A stretch of DNA of 64,000 nt from Aquimarina sp040786285 (GCF_040786285.1 NZ_JBFMKQ010000003.1:124001-188000); one strand, 5' to 3'; shown: positions 1 to 11,129, numbered from the stretch's first letter. Numbers and translations: made by a program. The notes: generated by a model not told the origin, from the sequence alone.

Positions 1-1
1 C

Positions 2-2359
2 CATTCATCTACGTTTACCATCGGGCGACCTACTGTTGTTGAATATGATGTAACAGAGTTTATTAACTCTAGATGTAATGATGGTGATTTAGATGAAAAT
101 AATAACAATGATGGAGAAATATTGATTACTGCAAAAGGGGGAGCCCTGGGAGTATATCAATTTTCATACAGAATAGTAGGTGAAACTTTTTCTAATTGGC
201 AAAATTTTAGTAGCGCTACAGAACATCGTATTATCGATTTAAAGCCTGCAGATTACGAAATTAAGGTAAAGAAGAAAGTTAGAAATGGAACCGAGGATTG
301 TATTGCCTATGTGTTAAATGCCAGTCAGGTGCCTACATCTGTAGTTAAAATAGTACCAATCACTATAACAGAACCGACAGAACCTTTGCAAATAGAGTAT
401 ACCTTACTTAATGAACCAAGAGCTTTTGGTTTCGAGGACGGTAGAATTAGTGCTAGAGTCTTTGGTGGTACTGCTCAGAGTGATGGTACATATAAATTTA
501 AATGGCGTAATGAGTCTGGTCAAGAATTAAATACAATTAACGCAGAAGTTTTACCAGGTAATCAAGGATATCAATTAATACTTCATTCTGTAGGTGCAGG
601 AAAGTACTATTTGGATGTTTGGGATGATAAATATGATGATGCAAAATATAAAACCGGATGTTTTGAGATTAATTCAGAATTTACACTTGATCAACCGGAC
701 CCATTAGAGGTAAAAATAGAAATTCTTAATGAAGTCTCTTGTAATCGACTAAATCAGTATAATGATGGAAGAGATTTTAATGACCCATTGGGAGTGTTTG
801 ATCAATTTCAAGATGGAGCATTAATAGCATATGCAAAAGGTGGAGTAGCTTATGATATCGCGAACCCTGATTTTAGTCAGGATTTTCCTGTAAATGCTAA
901 CGGAGACCTGTTACCTTACTATTTTTCATGGAAAAAGTTCGTTGGAGGAGTATGGATAGACCTTGGAATTAATAATGATGTTATAGAAAATGTTAGCGAA
1001 GGTACCTTTGCTCTTAATATTGAAGATAAGAATGGAATTGTTTTAGGAACATACCTTCCGATAAGCACTCCAGATGGACAAGAATATGTACTGGATGAGG
1101 CGATCGATGTCGAGAAATATTTACCACAACCTGATGTACTCGAAGTTTCTTTTACAAAAACCGTAATAAGTTGTGCAGAAGGTAATGATGCTATGGCGAC
1201 TGCTTTTGTAAAAGGGGGTACAGCGCCTTATACATATAGATGGAGTAATGGAGCAAAAGACACGCCAAGTATAGAAAATCTTTTTGCTGGGACGTATATA
1301 TTATATGTAGAAGATGCAAAAGGTTGTCAACTCGAAGGCAGTGTTGTTATAGAACAACCTAACGGATTAGTTATAGATCCAGAAGTGAAATTTCCAACGT
1401 GTTTTGAAGGGAGCGATGGGGTAATCGAAGTAACTATAACAGGAGGAGTAAAACCATACGAATATAAGTGGAATACAGGCAGTACTTCTAATAAGATATC
1501 CGGATTGACCAAAGGCAATTATATCATAGAAATTACCGATAGTAAAAAATGTAAAGCTTTTAAGGAAATAGTGTTAGAAGATCCAGATCCTATTATTGTC
1601 GATATGGAAGAAAAAAGGTCACTTTGTGCAGATCAAACCTTAAACCTGGACATTGCAATAGATGACCCGTCGGCTACATATTCTTGGAGTTCTGATAATG
1701 GGTTTACAAGTACTGATAGTGCTATTGAGATAGTAAAAGCTGGTAGATATACTGCTACAATAACCAGTGGTTTGGGGTGTATAGGGATAGGCGATATTGT
1801 AGTCGAAGTTTTTGATACAGCAATTGATGCCGACTTTTTGATTACCACTCAAGCATATACCGGAGAAGATATTATTTTGGTAAATGTAAGTGAGCCTATG
1901 GGCGAACGTATAGAATGGACTATACCCGAAGGGATTGATGTTGTTTCAAAAAGTAATGAGGAACTAATATTACGATTTGCCGAAGAAGGAGCCTATGATA
2001 TTAATTTGAGATCATACCAAATGGATTGTTATGAAGATTATACCAAAACTATTTTGGTTCAACCTGCAATCGAAGCTCCAGAATTAAATACCACTCAAGG
2101 AGAGTTTATCGAAGAGTTTATAATATATCCTAACCCAAGTGAAGGAACGTTTAAAACAAAAATAGCCCTTGCAGAAAATTCTAATATTAAAGTTAAAATA
2201 ATTGATCTTATGTCTGGTAAAACAGTTCATGAGAGAGAAGAGACAAATAGTTTAGATTTCTTACTCGATTATTCGATGTCTATGTCTACAGGGGTATATC
2301 TAATGTTATTGGAAACACCTAATGGATCTTCTAAAACTTTGAAATTAGTATTTGAATAA
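2..2359 (+). CDS. SprB-repeat surface protein with type IX secretion sorting domain (5' end outside window)
   Basis: The reading frame is open from the window edge, so the true start lies upstream; 785 residues are visible. The middle holds at least two SprB-type repeats (about 1141-1359 and 1360-1580), each with the GGtxPYxYxWsnG pattern, an AGxYxxxVxDxxGC motif and a closing 'IEQP'-like segment. The end (about 2120-2357) is a typical type IX sorting tail beginning 'IYPNPSEG' and ending in short beta strands. Family knowledge: such proteins cross the outer membrane by the type IX system and become surface adhesins, sometimes used in gliding. An operon with the PKD lipoprotein 75 bp downstream is inferred. 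The exact ligand is unknown. Confidence 0.85.
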   Translation, partial: HSSTFTIGRPTVVEYDVTEFINSRCNDGDLDENNNNDGEILITAKGGALGVYQFSYRIVGETFSNWQNFSSATEHRIIDLKPADYEIKVKKKVRNGTEDCIAYVLNASQVPTSVVKIVPITITEPTEPLQIEYTLLNEPRAFGFEDGRISARVFGGTAQSDGTYKFKWRNESGQELNTINAEVLPGNQGYQLILHSVGAGKYYLDVWDDKYDDAKYKTGCFEINSEFTLDQPDPLEVKIEILNEVSCNRLNQYNDGRDFNDPLGVFDQFQDGALIAYAKGGVAYDIANPDFSQDFPVNANGDLLPYYFSWKKFVGGVWIDLGINNDVIENVSEGTFALNIEDKNGIVLGTYLPISTPDGQEYVLDEAIDVEKYLPQPDVLEVSFTKTVISCAEGNDAMATAFVKGGTAPYTYRWSNGAKDTPSIENLFAGTYILYVEDAKGCQLEGSVVIEQPNGLVIDPEVKFPTCFEGSDGVIEVTITGGVKPYEYKWNTGSTSNKISGLTKGNYIIEITDSKKCKAFKEIVLEDPDPIIVDMEEKRSLCADQTLNLDIAIDDPSATYSWSSDNGFTSTDSAIEIVKAGRYTATITSGLGCIGIGDIVVEVFDTAIDADFLITTQAYTGEDIILVNVSEPMGERIEWTIPEGIDVVSKSNEELILRFAEEGAYDINLRSYQMDCYEDYTKTILVQPAIEAPELNTTQGEFIEEFIIYPNPSEGTFKTKIALAENSNIKVKIIDLMSGKTVHEREETNSLDFLLDYSMSMSTGVYLMLLETPNGSSKTLKLVFE

Positions 2360-2434
2360 AAACAACTTGATAATTATATAGTAGAGTAGATTAGAAAGAA
2401 GATGGTTAGAAATTTGAATGTAGATCAGCCCTAA

Positions 2435-3796
2435 ATGAAGAAAATAGTATACATATTATCAATATTTAGCTTTTTAAATTGTGCCAAAGAGGAAGCTGTT
2501 CCCGTTTTTGCAGATTTCGAATTTGAAGTATTCAATGATGATTTCTCAATTCCGGTTCAAGTGGTTTTCTTCAATAGAACCGAAGGTGGTGAAGATTACG
2601 AATGGAGCTTCGAAGGTGGTGTGCCATCTCGTTCGGTAGAACGAAATCCAGGAGTAATTCAATATAACGAAAAAGGAGTGTACTCTATAGAACTTACTGC
2701 AAGTAATCAGGATGGTTCTGTTGATACCAAAGTGTTAGAAATACAGATAGATGATCCGGTTATTATTGATTTCGAAATCACCAACCTTATTGATAACTTC
2801 TCTCCTGCAAGTTTTACATTTCAGAATAACTCTATGGGAGCAGATAGCTATAGCTGGACATTCGAGGGTGGGACACCAGCTTCTTCGAATGAACAAAACC
2901 CCGGAGAAGTAGTCTTTATAGAACCTGGAGAACATACAATACGATTAGAGATTAGTAATGGTCGGGAGACTTATGATCTCGAAAAAATCATTAACGTTGC
3001 CCCGTTTTTGATTGCTGGTTTTGATAGCGAAGTAGCTTTTGTAGATGACGATTTTCAAATACCTGTTCGTATTCAATTTCAAAATAATTCTATAAGCGCA
3101 ACATCATACGATTGGAGTTTCGAAGGAGGAACGCCTAGAGTGTCAACAGAAGAAAATCCAGAAGTCATATTTACAGAAACCGGAGTTAAAACTGTTACGT
3201 TTAGAGCATCTAACGGAAAGGATACTAAAACAATTACACAACAATTCAATTTTTTTGCGAATACTAATTTAAGAGAATTAAAAGATATTCGACTAGGTAT
3301 TAATACAGCGCATTCAATGAATACTGTAGGAAGTTTTTATAGTGTTAATGACCGTAAAGTATATACTAAAGAAGAGATTACCTCTACACCTACATTAGGT
3401 GAAGGTGTGGATCTTGTCTTTTTTGGTTTAGACGATACGTTTGAACGTAACCGATTTGTAAGCCCAGATAAGATAGCTTCTGATGCTGTTGTATTCGAAT
3501 CATTACAAAATCCAAAGACTACGATCTTTATTAATTCTCAAGAGTTATGTAATTGTTCTGCTTCATTAACATCAACACAGTTCGATGCAATGCAAACAGA
3601 TGCTTTACTTAAAAACCTTACTATAGAAGAAACTCCGGGTGGATTACAGGCTTTTGATGATATGACGGTTCCAAGAATTGTCTTATTTCAAATGCAAGAT
3701 GGTAGAAAAGGAGCTGTTAAAATAAAGAACTTTGTTGCAGACGGACAGAATTCTTATATATCGGTAGATATAAAAGCTCAAAAGGAACCAAATTAA
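2435..3796 (+). CDS. PKD-domain lipoprotein
   Basis: This is a 453-residue protein. A short lipoprotein signal precedes Cys16 (LNC followed by AKEE, with acidic residues behind the cysteine that fit surface export in Bacteroidota). Three PKD-like beta-sandwich repeats follow at roughly residues 25-105, 110-190 and 195-275, each with the pattern YxWxFEGGxP...NPxxxxxxxGxxxxxxxxSNG. The last 180 residues match no family I recognise. It sits between the SprB-type protein and the giant secreted protein, with gaps of 75 and 43 bp, so co-expression is likely. PKD repeats are adhesion or spacer modules; the target is unknown. Confidence 0.82.
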   Translation: MKKIVYILSIFSFLNCAKEEAVPVFADFEFEVFNDDFSIPVQVVFFNRTEGGEDYEWSFEGGVPSRSVERNPGVIQYNEKGVYSIELTASNQDGSVDTKVLEIQIDDPVIIDFEITNLIDNFSPASFTFQNNSMGADSYSWTFEGGTPASSNEQNPGEVVFIEPGEHTIRLEISNGRETYDLEKIINVAPFLIAGFDSEVAFVDDDFQIPVRIQFQNNSISATSYDWSFEGGTPRVSTEENPEVIFTETGVKTVTFRASNGKDTKTITQQFNFFANTNLRELKDIRLGINTAHSMNTVGSFYSVNDRKVYTKEEITSTPTLGEGVDLVFFGLDDTFERNRFVSPDKIASDAVVFESLQNPKTTIFINSQELCNCSASLTSTQFDAMQTDALLKNLTIEETPGGLQAFDDMTVPRIVLFQMQDGRKGAVKIKNFVADGQNSYISVDIKAQKEPN

Positions 3797-3799
3797 AAT

Positions 3800-3820
3800 A
3801 AAATTAGCTCACTAATTTTG
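3800..3820 (+). promoter_or_regulatory. Short hairpin overlapping a TAnnTTTG element upstream of the giant gene
   Basis: AAAATTAG (3800-3807), a 4-base loop and CTAATTTT (3812-3819) form a perfect 8-bp hairpin. The same stretch contains TAATTTTG (3813-3820), a match to the flavobacterial -7 element, 20 bp before the ATG at 3840. No -33 TTG is seen at the usual distance. It may be a promoter for the giant gene or a weak attenuator between it and the PKD gene. Confidence 0.35.
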
Positions 3821-3839
3821 AATAAAGAAAAATGACATT

Positions 3840-6800
3840 ATGCTAAAAAAAGTTACATTTTATTTTTTACATATATTATTTCTGTTTTCATTAACAGTAA
3901 ACGCACAGGTTTTTCCTGTTAATGTTACGCCGCAGGTTATACCTCCATATAGCTTAAAATTATCTGAGTATGGTTCTTCAACATCAGAGAAGTTATTGCT
4001 TAATTTATTACTTACCGATATCACAGAATCTAATCGCCAGGTTCGGTTAAAATTTTATTTAGAAAATAATGCAGGTTTATCAGTACAAAGTAGTGATGTG
4101 GTTATTGGTGCCAGCCCAATTTTTTTGGATGGAGGAGTTCCTTTGCGATTAAGTAATATTGATTTGCGCCCTTATTTTGAGCTTCAAAATTTGCGAGGGA
4201 TTAATCCACGACAATATAGTGTACCTTTAAAAGAAGGATTATATAAGTTTTGTTACGAGGTGTATGATGGTTTGTCGGGCCGTCAAATTTCTCGTAAGAG
4301 TTGTACAGCAGTATACCTAGTACTTAATGATCCACCCTTTTTAAATACACCAAAACGAGGAGAGCAGGTGTTGTTACGTAATCCTCAGAACATTGTTTTC
4401 GATTGGACCCCTCGTCATCTTAATGCCACCAATGTAGAATATGAGTTTACGATATCAGAACTTTGGGATACCCAAATGGATCCCCAGGCAGGTTTTCTGG
4501 CAAGTCGTCCATTATATCAAACAACTACCAGAGCCACTACTTTATTATATGGTCCTGCAGAGCCGCAATTACTAAATGATAAAATGTATGGATGGCGTGT
4601 TCGCGCAATAGTTAGTGATGGGATCAGTGAAACCTCGGTATTTAAAAATGATGGATTTAGTGAGATTAATCATTTTACATATACAGGTAGCTGTGCAGAG
4701 CCAGCTTATGTTTTAGCCGAAGCAAAGAATCCTACTACAGAGAAAATTCTTTGGCAAGGAGAAGGCCATATTCGTTATAATGTAGAATATCGTAAGAAAG
4801 ATGCAGATAATAGTATTTGGTTTGAAGGAGGTACGATTAACGAATACACCAGTATTTATAATCTGGAGCCTGGTACTACGTATGAATTTAGAGTAGGAGG
4901 GCAGTGTTTAGATAATGGCCCGTTTACCTATTCGCAGATTTATGAGTTTACGACCACTTTGACCGTAGACGAGGAATCTACTTATAATTGTGGGATTACC
5001 CCAGAGATTGTGATCAATAACCAGGATCCATTAGAATTTATGGGTGCTAATGAAACGTTTACAGCAGGAGATTTTCCAGTTACCGTGCGTGAAGTAAATG
5101 GTAGAGACGGTACTTTTTCGGGATGGGGATTTATTGTTGTTCCTTATTTGCAAGATACCAAAATCAAGGTGAGTTTTGATAACATTAAAATTAATACAGA
5201 TTATCAATTGCTTGATGGTGTTGTAGTTACAGACTACGATGAAGATTGGGGTGGTATGGGGTCTGTAAATGAGTTAGGAGAACTTTTTGAAGGTGATAAT
5301 GATCTTAAAGAAATTGACCTAAATTTTGATATCACAATAGACGACATTACTGTAAATGAAGATGGAAGTATTACCGTTACCCACCCTGTTAGTGGCGTCA
5401 CCACAGATTATCCAGCCGGTGATGATGTTGTCATTAGAGATACTAATAATGACGGAACAAGTGATACGTTTCATATAGATGAAGAAGGTAATATTAGAGA
5501 AGGAGATCCTATAGCAGATGGTGGAGGGGTTGATTCCGAAAACACACCGGGTGTTGATAAAGACGGAAACGTTTCTCAACTTACAGCAAAAGGTGTCAAA
5601 ATAACATTTATAAAAAGCGATAGCTATACGTATGGATTTGATGAAATACCTGCTGGGCAAGAAAGTGAATTAGGGAAGCATTATGAGATTATAAAAGATG
5701 CAGATGGTAAACCATACAATATCATTAATAAGGCTGTTGCTAACGGTGGTATAGATGTACTTAAAGGAAAAGTTGAAATTTCTGATAGTAAGATTTCAAT
5801 GGATAGTTTAGTGATCAAAACTGCCAGAGGTGAGGTGCTAGCCCACAAATACGATGCTACAAAAAAAGAAATTACAATAGACTTGAAAGGGTATTATTCT
5901 TTTGAGCATGAAAATATTTATGCAATTCTAAAGCCAATGAAAGCTTCAGAAAAACAGGCTGTTGCAGGACTGTTTTCTTTATGGCACTTGGCAAAGAAAG
6001 ATGTTAATGTAACTATAATCCCTGTAGAAGGGGCATCCTTACCAAGCGAATCTGATCTTCGTTCTAAGATCAATAAAATATTTGGTAAAGCCTCTGTAAA
6101 TGTGAATATTACTTTAGCCAATACATTTAGGGTAGATGCATCTTTGTATGGTGATGATACTATAGAGATCGGCGAGAGTGGTGTATTTGCTAACTATACC
6201 AATGATCAACAGGCGATCATCAAGGATTATAAATCAAAAGGTTCTACATCATTAGAGGCATATTATTTATTTGTTTTTGGTAATAATATCAAACCAAGCC
6301 GAGCTATAGGTGGATTTATGCCGATCAAAAGACAGTTTGGGTTTATATTTAGTGGTAACCTGTCTACAGAAGAAGAAGGTAAAAACAGCCTTGCAGGAAC
6401 GATTTCTCATGAACTAGGTCACGGGATCTTTGGTTTAGAACATCCATTTACAGAATTGGGTACCACAGAAAAAGCTACCAAATGGTTAATGGATTACGGA
6501 GATGGTACACTATTATCACATTTAGATTGGTCACAAATTCATAATCCAGACTTTAAATTCTATCTATTTCAGGATGATGAAGATGGTGAGAAAGCTACAG
6601 TTTCGAATATGGAATTATTGGAACCTTTTCAAAACGAAGATGGTTCTTTCACATTCATTTCAATGTCTGGCAAACCAATATCATTACCTTCAAATACTTC
6701 TTCTGTAACATTTAGTTCAGGTGATGATTTAAATTTAGATAATTGTAAAGATGAATTCAGAATAGAACCATTTGGATCATTAAAAGGTTTTATAATTGAT

Positions 6801-9800
6801 AATGTGAAATATTCTTTTTGTGCATCTTGTAATAGTTCTAATTTTGCTGGATATTTTAAACAGGGTACGGGTTGCGATTCTTCAAGTAAATATATAGATA
6901 CCCTTTCAAATCAAAACAATAAAAATGCTCTTGCTGGTTTACCATGTGTTAAGGATAATGCAGTGATTTTTAAAGTGCTACAATTAGATAATTACTTTAA
7001 AGATTTTGATTTTAACAGTATAACTTCATCATATAACGGAAGTGGAGAATTAAAGCCTTATGATTATATATTAGAAGATTTTAATACTGTCTCTGATGAT
7101 CAACTTGTTTATTTGCCAGCGGATTTTGATCCTAAATTTGATCAGGATGTAGTTGATTTTTTAGCTTCTGAATTTTGCTTTTGCGGTGAAAATGATTTTG
7201 TAGCGACTGCCTATGGATTTGTGTATGCAACTCAATTACAAAAAAACAAAGAATACTTAGGATGTTTTAAAACTGGTGTGCCTTTATTTTTTTACGATGA
7301 AAATACAGATACCGATAAATTTCATTTTGCTGTTGTTAAAGAATGGCAAGAAAAAAATATCAATGGTTTTACTACATTAAAAAATAATATTGAAAAATTC
7401 AAAAAGCTAAAAAGTACTTTTTCAGCGAGTAGTGATCAATTTGCATTACACGACTTCCTCATGCGGTATGTGCCTGAACAAATTTCACAATCAAATGTAA
7501 ATTCGTATAAACTTCGTTGGGGTACTACATACTGGGAATCTGGAGTCGTATTGGATAAAATACAAAATATAACAGGTTCACAGCTACAAAGACAATATGA
7601 TGACATTTTTTGTTTATGGGAAAATATTTCTATGGACGATAGGTTGTATGCAATAAATCAGATTTCAGCAACTAATAGAGGAAATGATAGAAGCGAAGAA
7701 ATTCTTTTGTATCTCGTTGTTAACGAGAAAGATGTAAGTACTATGATATCTGAACTTGAGAAGGAAAATTATAAATTATTCTGGAAGGTTTGGAGTGAAT
7801 TAGATGCAGAACAAAGAGGTGTCTTAATCAGTTATTTAAATACAAAATTGATTACTGCAACTACAAAGAATGCGGGAAAAGTAGCTTATGAAACATACAA
7901 AGAAAATTGCGAAAATGCCATTGGTGCCGATTGTGATTTAAATGAATATAAAATTCTTCCATTATGGAGGGCCAATGCCTTAAATGTTGTTGATTTTTCT
8001 TTCGATCTTGGACCAGGAGGTTTAGCTCATGAATTTGATTACTCTCTAGAAACTTCAGAAAGTGGTGGAAATGTAAGTATAGACGCCAGTACAAATTATA
8101 TTAATTTCAATGAGATTGAAGATTATTGGACGTATTTCTTAACAAGTGGTACGAGTTTATTTAACTCAGATGTAGCTCCGTTTAAGCCAATTGTCTTGGT
8201 TATTAGAGAAGACATCAAATTAGATGGGAAAGTCATCCTAAAGAAAGATCAAATAGCAACTGTTCCTGCTATATTTCTTCATTGGTTAGATTCTTCGATA
8301 GATAAAGAACAAAATCAAGTTATTATTAGAGTGGCAGCAGATGGTTTGATTGTAGCAAGTATTTTGGCTACAGGTGGTGCTACTACGCCTTTGTTAACAT
8401 TAGATTTAATAGTGTTTGGGACGGATTTTGTTTTTCAAATTGCTAACGAATCTTCTGATAATATTGATCCTGAAATTGAAAAGGTTTGGAATTCAATTTA
8501 CAATTTTTATAATATTGCTAATATACCACGAGCTGTTGTAGCAACGGCCGGTGCTGCTAAAGGTTTTATATCCTTTGTAAAAAACACTTCTACAGCTGCT
8601 AAATGGAATAAGATCGTTGTTAGCCCACAATATATTGATGACTATGTTAATCAATTTAAAAATTTATCAGAAACAGAAAGAGCGGCTAAAATTGCTAGTG
8701 AAATAGCTCTTTTAGATAATATAATCTTGGCTTTAAGAAATACACCAAGAATCAGTAGAACTGCATATATACCACCAACATTGTATAGAAATATGATTTC
8801 TGCACGATTAAAATTAGCAAACATACAGTTTAATGCTACTGGTATTACAATGGGGGTTGAAGCTTCAGCAACTTCATTTTTACCTTATTTAAAAGTTGCT
8901 AATGGAGGTGTATCTACAGCAGTTGCTAATGTTACTAATGCTTCTAGTACTGCAGCAAAACTATCATTACAATCTGTAAGGTGGTTGCCGGCAACTATTG
9001 CCGTAGAAAACACAGGTATTGTAGGGCAAATAAAAAATATAAGCTATAGTGATCCAAGTGGTGCTTCAAAAGTTGGTACGCTGGATATCATAAAAGATAA
9101 GAGAAATCCGGGACAGTTCTATCTTAAATCTACTTCAACAACAAGTAATGCTGGAGGTAGTTCGGTTACGGTTACAGGCGATTATAAGACTCATGAATTT
9201 GACCAAATACAAATACTTGGTAAAGAACTTGGGGGTGGTTCCATTCATTTCCCTAATTCGCAACAGGGAATAGAAGGGGTTTTTATAACTATTAATGGAG
9301 AGAAAATACCGGTTTCTCTGAAAGAAGTTAAACCAGAGTATAAACCAGATGGAGCAAAAAATGTTTTTAGGGAAATAAAAGACAACGAAAAATCGATTCT
9401 TGAAGGTTATCAAAAAGGAGATGAGTTAATAACACAATATGTTAAATTTAATGATCAGGCAAATACCTATATCAGATGTGATGTAAAAACTTTTACCGCT
9501 GATGAAATATTAGCATATTATAATAGTTTACCTGTTGATCGTAGACCTTTTGTTTTTGGTGATAAAAGAAAAGTTTTTAAGGAGATTAAGATCATAGGCA
9601 AAAATGGTAAAGAAATTTTATTTAAAAACTATAAGCTTGTAGGAGGTCAAAGCGAAGCAACTCATGTATTTGATAAGTTTTCTGATATAACCAAAAGAGT
9701 TAAGGATTTAGGAATCTCGAATAACGGGAAAAAGTTTTATGATGATTTTGCAAACGCTTCTACCTCTGTTGTTGAAAAAATTGGCAAAGAGCCTAATTAT

Positions 9801-11129
9801 GTAGATGCCTGGAAAGCATTAGATGATATTGGGGTAAGCGAATCTATAAGAAAGAATATTGATGACCTAGAAGCAGTAGTAACACATATCAAAGCAATTG
9901 GAGGGTATAATAAATGGAAGCTCACTAATTCAGGGAAATCAAATAAGTTATGGACTCAAGTAACCGAATCTAATACTATTTATAGTGTTGAATATATTGG
10001 TGGAGCGAAAGAAGGAGTAGCAAAAACATTTTTAACCGATGGAGTATTAGAGTTTGATATTAATATACCGGTCTTCTTACAAAAACAAGGAGTCTCTTCT
10101 GCGATTATTGAAAAAGCATTATCTTCTAATACCACTAATATTATAAAAGAAGAATGGACAACCTCCGCCAGATACCCTGGAGGAGAAGCTGCTGGTTTAA
10201 CTATTTTTAAACAGAAAGTTTCGGGGGGTATGGATCCTAAAAAGGCTGTTTTTGAAACACCGACTGGAAAAATCTATAAAAGAAATGGTTTTGATGCCGA
10301 ACCCGAAATCATAACTAATAAACCAGATGAAGTTGTTGTTAATTTTAAGCGAACTTCGTCTAGTAGCATCTATTCAGATTCAAATGTTGAAAAACATGTC
10401 AATAGAATAATTGATAGCTGGTCCAATTCACAAAAAGCACTTTTTGATGAAGCAATAGAAACAACCCTTCTTGATAAGATTAATATTGCCAAAGCCTCTA
10501 CAACCTATTCTAAGCAAGAACGTGTATCTTATGAGGTGATGGATTGGGCAAGAACCACTCTTTTTCCTGGTAACAATGGATGGGCAAATTTTGCTCAATC
10601 AGTTGAAAGGAAAGAATTTTTTAAAGATTGGAGGTTTGTTTTTTTTATGAACAAATCCAATCCCCCAATTAATATTTCTCTAGGAGTTCGTAGTTCATCT
10701 CTTAAATCCTATGCAGATAAGTTATATAGCACTAGTTTTAGTGATTTTTATACAAGAGGTTTTATATCCACAGAAGGAATAACGCTAATGACAGATATTG
10801 AAGATTGGTTGAAGTTAGTTGCTCAATCCATAAAAAAATCTCATGATCGAGGAGGTAAAATATTTTTTCATACAGATGACTTAACTGATTTTAAAGCTTT
10901 ATATGACACAAGTAGTGAGTTTTTTAAAGGAGGAACCATTACAGAATTAAGATATTTGGTAGATAATGGACTTGTAGATAAAAGATTAGTTGAATTTAGA
11001 CTTGGAGAAGAGTCGTTATCTGCTCCTAAATTGAAAGAAATTGAGGAAGCCATTGAAAACTATAAACAACTGATCATTGATAATCCTGAAATGGGATCTT
11101 TTAAAGGGATGTTTAATATAAACTATTAA
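3840..11129 (+). CDS. Giant secreted multidomain protein, polymorphic-toxin-like, with HExxH metallopeptidase motif
   Basis: This protein has 2429 residues. A signal peptide (about 1-22, ending VNA-Q) is followed by beta-rich modules, including a fibronectin type III-like unit near residues 284-374 (TTYEFRVGGQC). A zinc-peptidase motif HELGH lies at residues 857-861, with a further His at 868 (HExxHx6H). The rest is mixed. Residues about 2065-2165 weakly resemble a GNAT fold (QGVSSAIIEKAL, then YKRNGF). The last 250 residues (from about 2178) match nothing I know. There is no type IX sorting tail. Family knowledge: large secreted proteins with adhesive N-termini, an autoprocessing peptidase and a unique C-terminus are polymorphic toxins. 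Two small genes follow at once, the nearest after 8 bp, as immunity genes do. Toxin function is inference. Confidence 0.65.
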   Translation: MLKKVTFYFLHILFLFSLTVNAQVFPVNVTPQVIPPYSLKLSEYGSSTSEKLLLNLLLTDITESNRQVRLKFYLENNAGLSVQSSDVVIGASPIFLDGGVPLRLSNIDLRPYFELQNLRGINPRQYSVPLKEGLYKFCYEVYDGLSGRQISRKSCTAVYLVLNDPPFLNTPKRGEQVLLRNPQNIVFDWTPRHLNATNVEYEFTISELWDTQMDPQAGFLASRPLYQTTTRATTLLYGPAEPQLLNDKMYGWRVRAIVSDGISETSVFKNDGFSEINHFTYTGSCAEPAYVLAEAKNPTTEKILWQGEGHIRYNVEYRKKDADNSIWFEGGTINEYTSIYNLEPGTTYEFRVGGQCLDNGPFTYSQIYEFTTTLTVDEESTYNCGITPEIVINNQDPLEFMGANETFTAGDFPVTVREVNGRDGTFSGWGFIVVPYLQDTKIKVSFDNIKINTDYQLLDGVVVTDYDEDWGGMGSVNELGELFEGDNDLKEIDLNFDITIDDITVNEDGSITVTHPVSGVTTDYPAGDDVVIRDTNNDGTSDTFHIDEEGNIREGDPIADGGGVDSENTPGVDKDGNVSQLTAKGVKITFIKSDSYTYGFDEIPAGQESELGKHYEIIKDADGKPYNIINKAVANGGIDVLKGKVEISDSKISMDSLVIKTARGEVLAHKYDATKKEITIDLKGYYSFEHENIYAILKPMKASEKQAVAGLFSLWHLAKKDVNVTIIPVEGASLPSESDLRSKINKIFGKASVNVNITLANTFRVDASLYGDDTIEIGESGVFANYTNDQQAIIKDYKSKGSTSLEAYYLFVFGNNIKPSRAIGGFMPIKRQFGFIFSGNLSTEEEGKNSLAGTISHELGHGIFGLEHPFTELGTTEKATKWLMDYGDGTLLSHLDWSQIHNPDFKFYLFQDDEDGEKATVSNMELLEPFQNEDGSFTFISMSGKPISLPSNTSSVTFSSGDDLNLDNCKDEFRIEPFGSLKGFIIDNVKYSFCASCNSSNFAGYFKQGTGCDSSSKYIDTLSNQNNKNALAGLPCVKDNAVIFKVLQLDNYFKDFDFNSITSSYNGSGELKPYDYILEDFNTVSDDQLVYLPADFDPKFDQDVVDFLASEFCFCGENDFVATAYGFVYATQLQKNKEYLGCFKTGVPLFFYDENTDTDKFHFAVVKEWQEKNINGFTTLKNNIEKFKKLKSTFSASSDQFALHDFLMRYVPEQISQSNVNSYKLRWGTTYWESGVVLDKIQNITGSQLQRQYDDIFCLWENISMDDRLYAINQISATNRGNDRSEEILLYLVVNEKDVSTMISELEKENYKLFWKVWSELDAEQRGVLISYLNTKLITATTKNAGKVAYETYKENCENAIGADCDLNEYKILPLWRANALNVVDFSFDLGPGGLAHEFDYSLETSESGGNVSIDASTNYINFNEIEDYWTYFLTSGTSLFNSDVAPFKPIVLVIREDIKLDGKVILKKDQIATVPAIFLHWLDSSIDKEQNQVIIRVAADGLIVASILATGGATTPLLTLDLIVFGTDFVFQIANESSDNIDPEIEKVWNSIYNFYNIANIPRAVVATAGAAKGFISFVKNTSTAAKWNKIVVSPQYIDDYVNQFKNLSETERAAKIASEIALLDNIILALRNTPRISRTAYIPPTLYRNMISARLKLANIQFNATGITMGVEASATSFLPYLKVANGGVSTAVANVTNASSTAAKLSLQSVRWLPATIAVENTGIVGQIKNISYSDPSGASKVGTLDIIKDKRNPGQFYLKSTSTTSNAGGSSVTVTGDYKTHEFDQIQILGKELGGGSIHFPNSQQGIEGVFITINGEKIPVSLKEVKPEYKPDGAKNVFREIKDNEKSILEGYQKGDELITQYVKFNDQANTYIRCDVKTFTADEILAYYNSLPVDRRPFVFGDKRKVFKEIKIIGKNGKEILFKNYKLVGGQSEATHVFDKFSDITKRVKDLGISNNGKKFYDDFANASTSVVEKIGKEPNYVDAWKALDDIGVSESIRKNIDDLEAVVTHIKAIGGYNKWKLTNSGKSNKLWTQVTESNTIYSVEYIGGAKEGVAKTFLTDGVLEFDINIPVFLQKQGVSSAIIEKALSSNTTNIIKEEWTTSARYPGGEAAGLTIFKQKVSGGMDPKKAVFETPTGKIYKRNGFDAEPEIITNKPDEVVVNFKRTSSSSIYSDSNVEKHVNRIIDSWSNSQKALFDEAIETTLLDKINIAKASTTYSKQERVSYEVMDWARTTLFPGNNGWANFAQSVERKEFFKDWRFVFFMNKSNPPINISLGVRSSSLKSYADKLYSTSFSDFYTRGFISTEGITLMTDIEDWLKLVAQSIKKSHDRGGKIFFHTDDLTDFKALYDTSSEFFKGGTITELRYLVDNGLVDKRLVEFRLGEESLSAPKLKEIEEAIENYKQLIIDNPEMGSFKGMFNINY

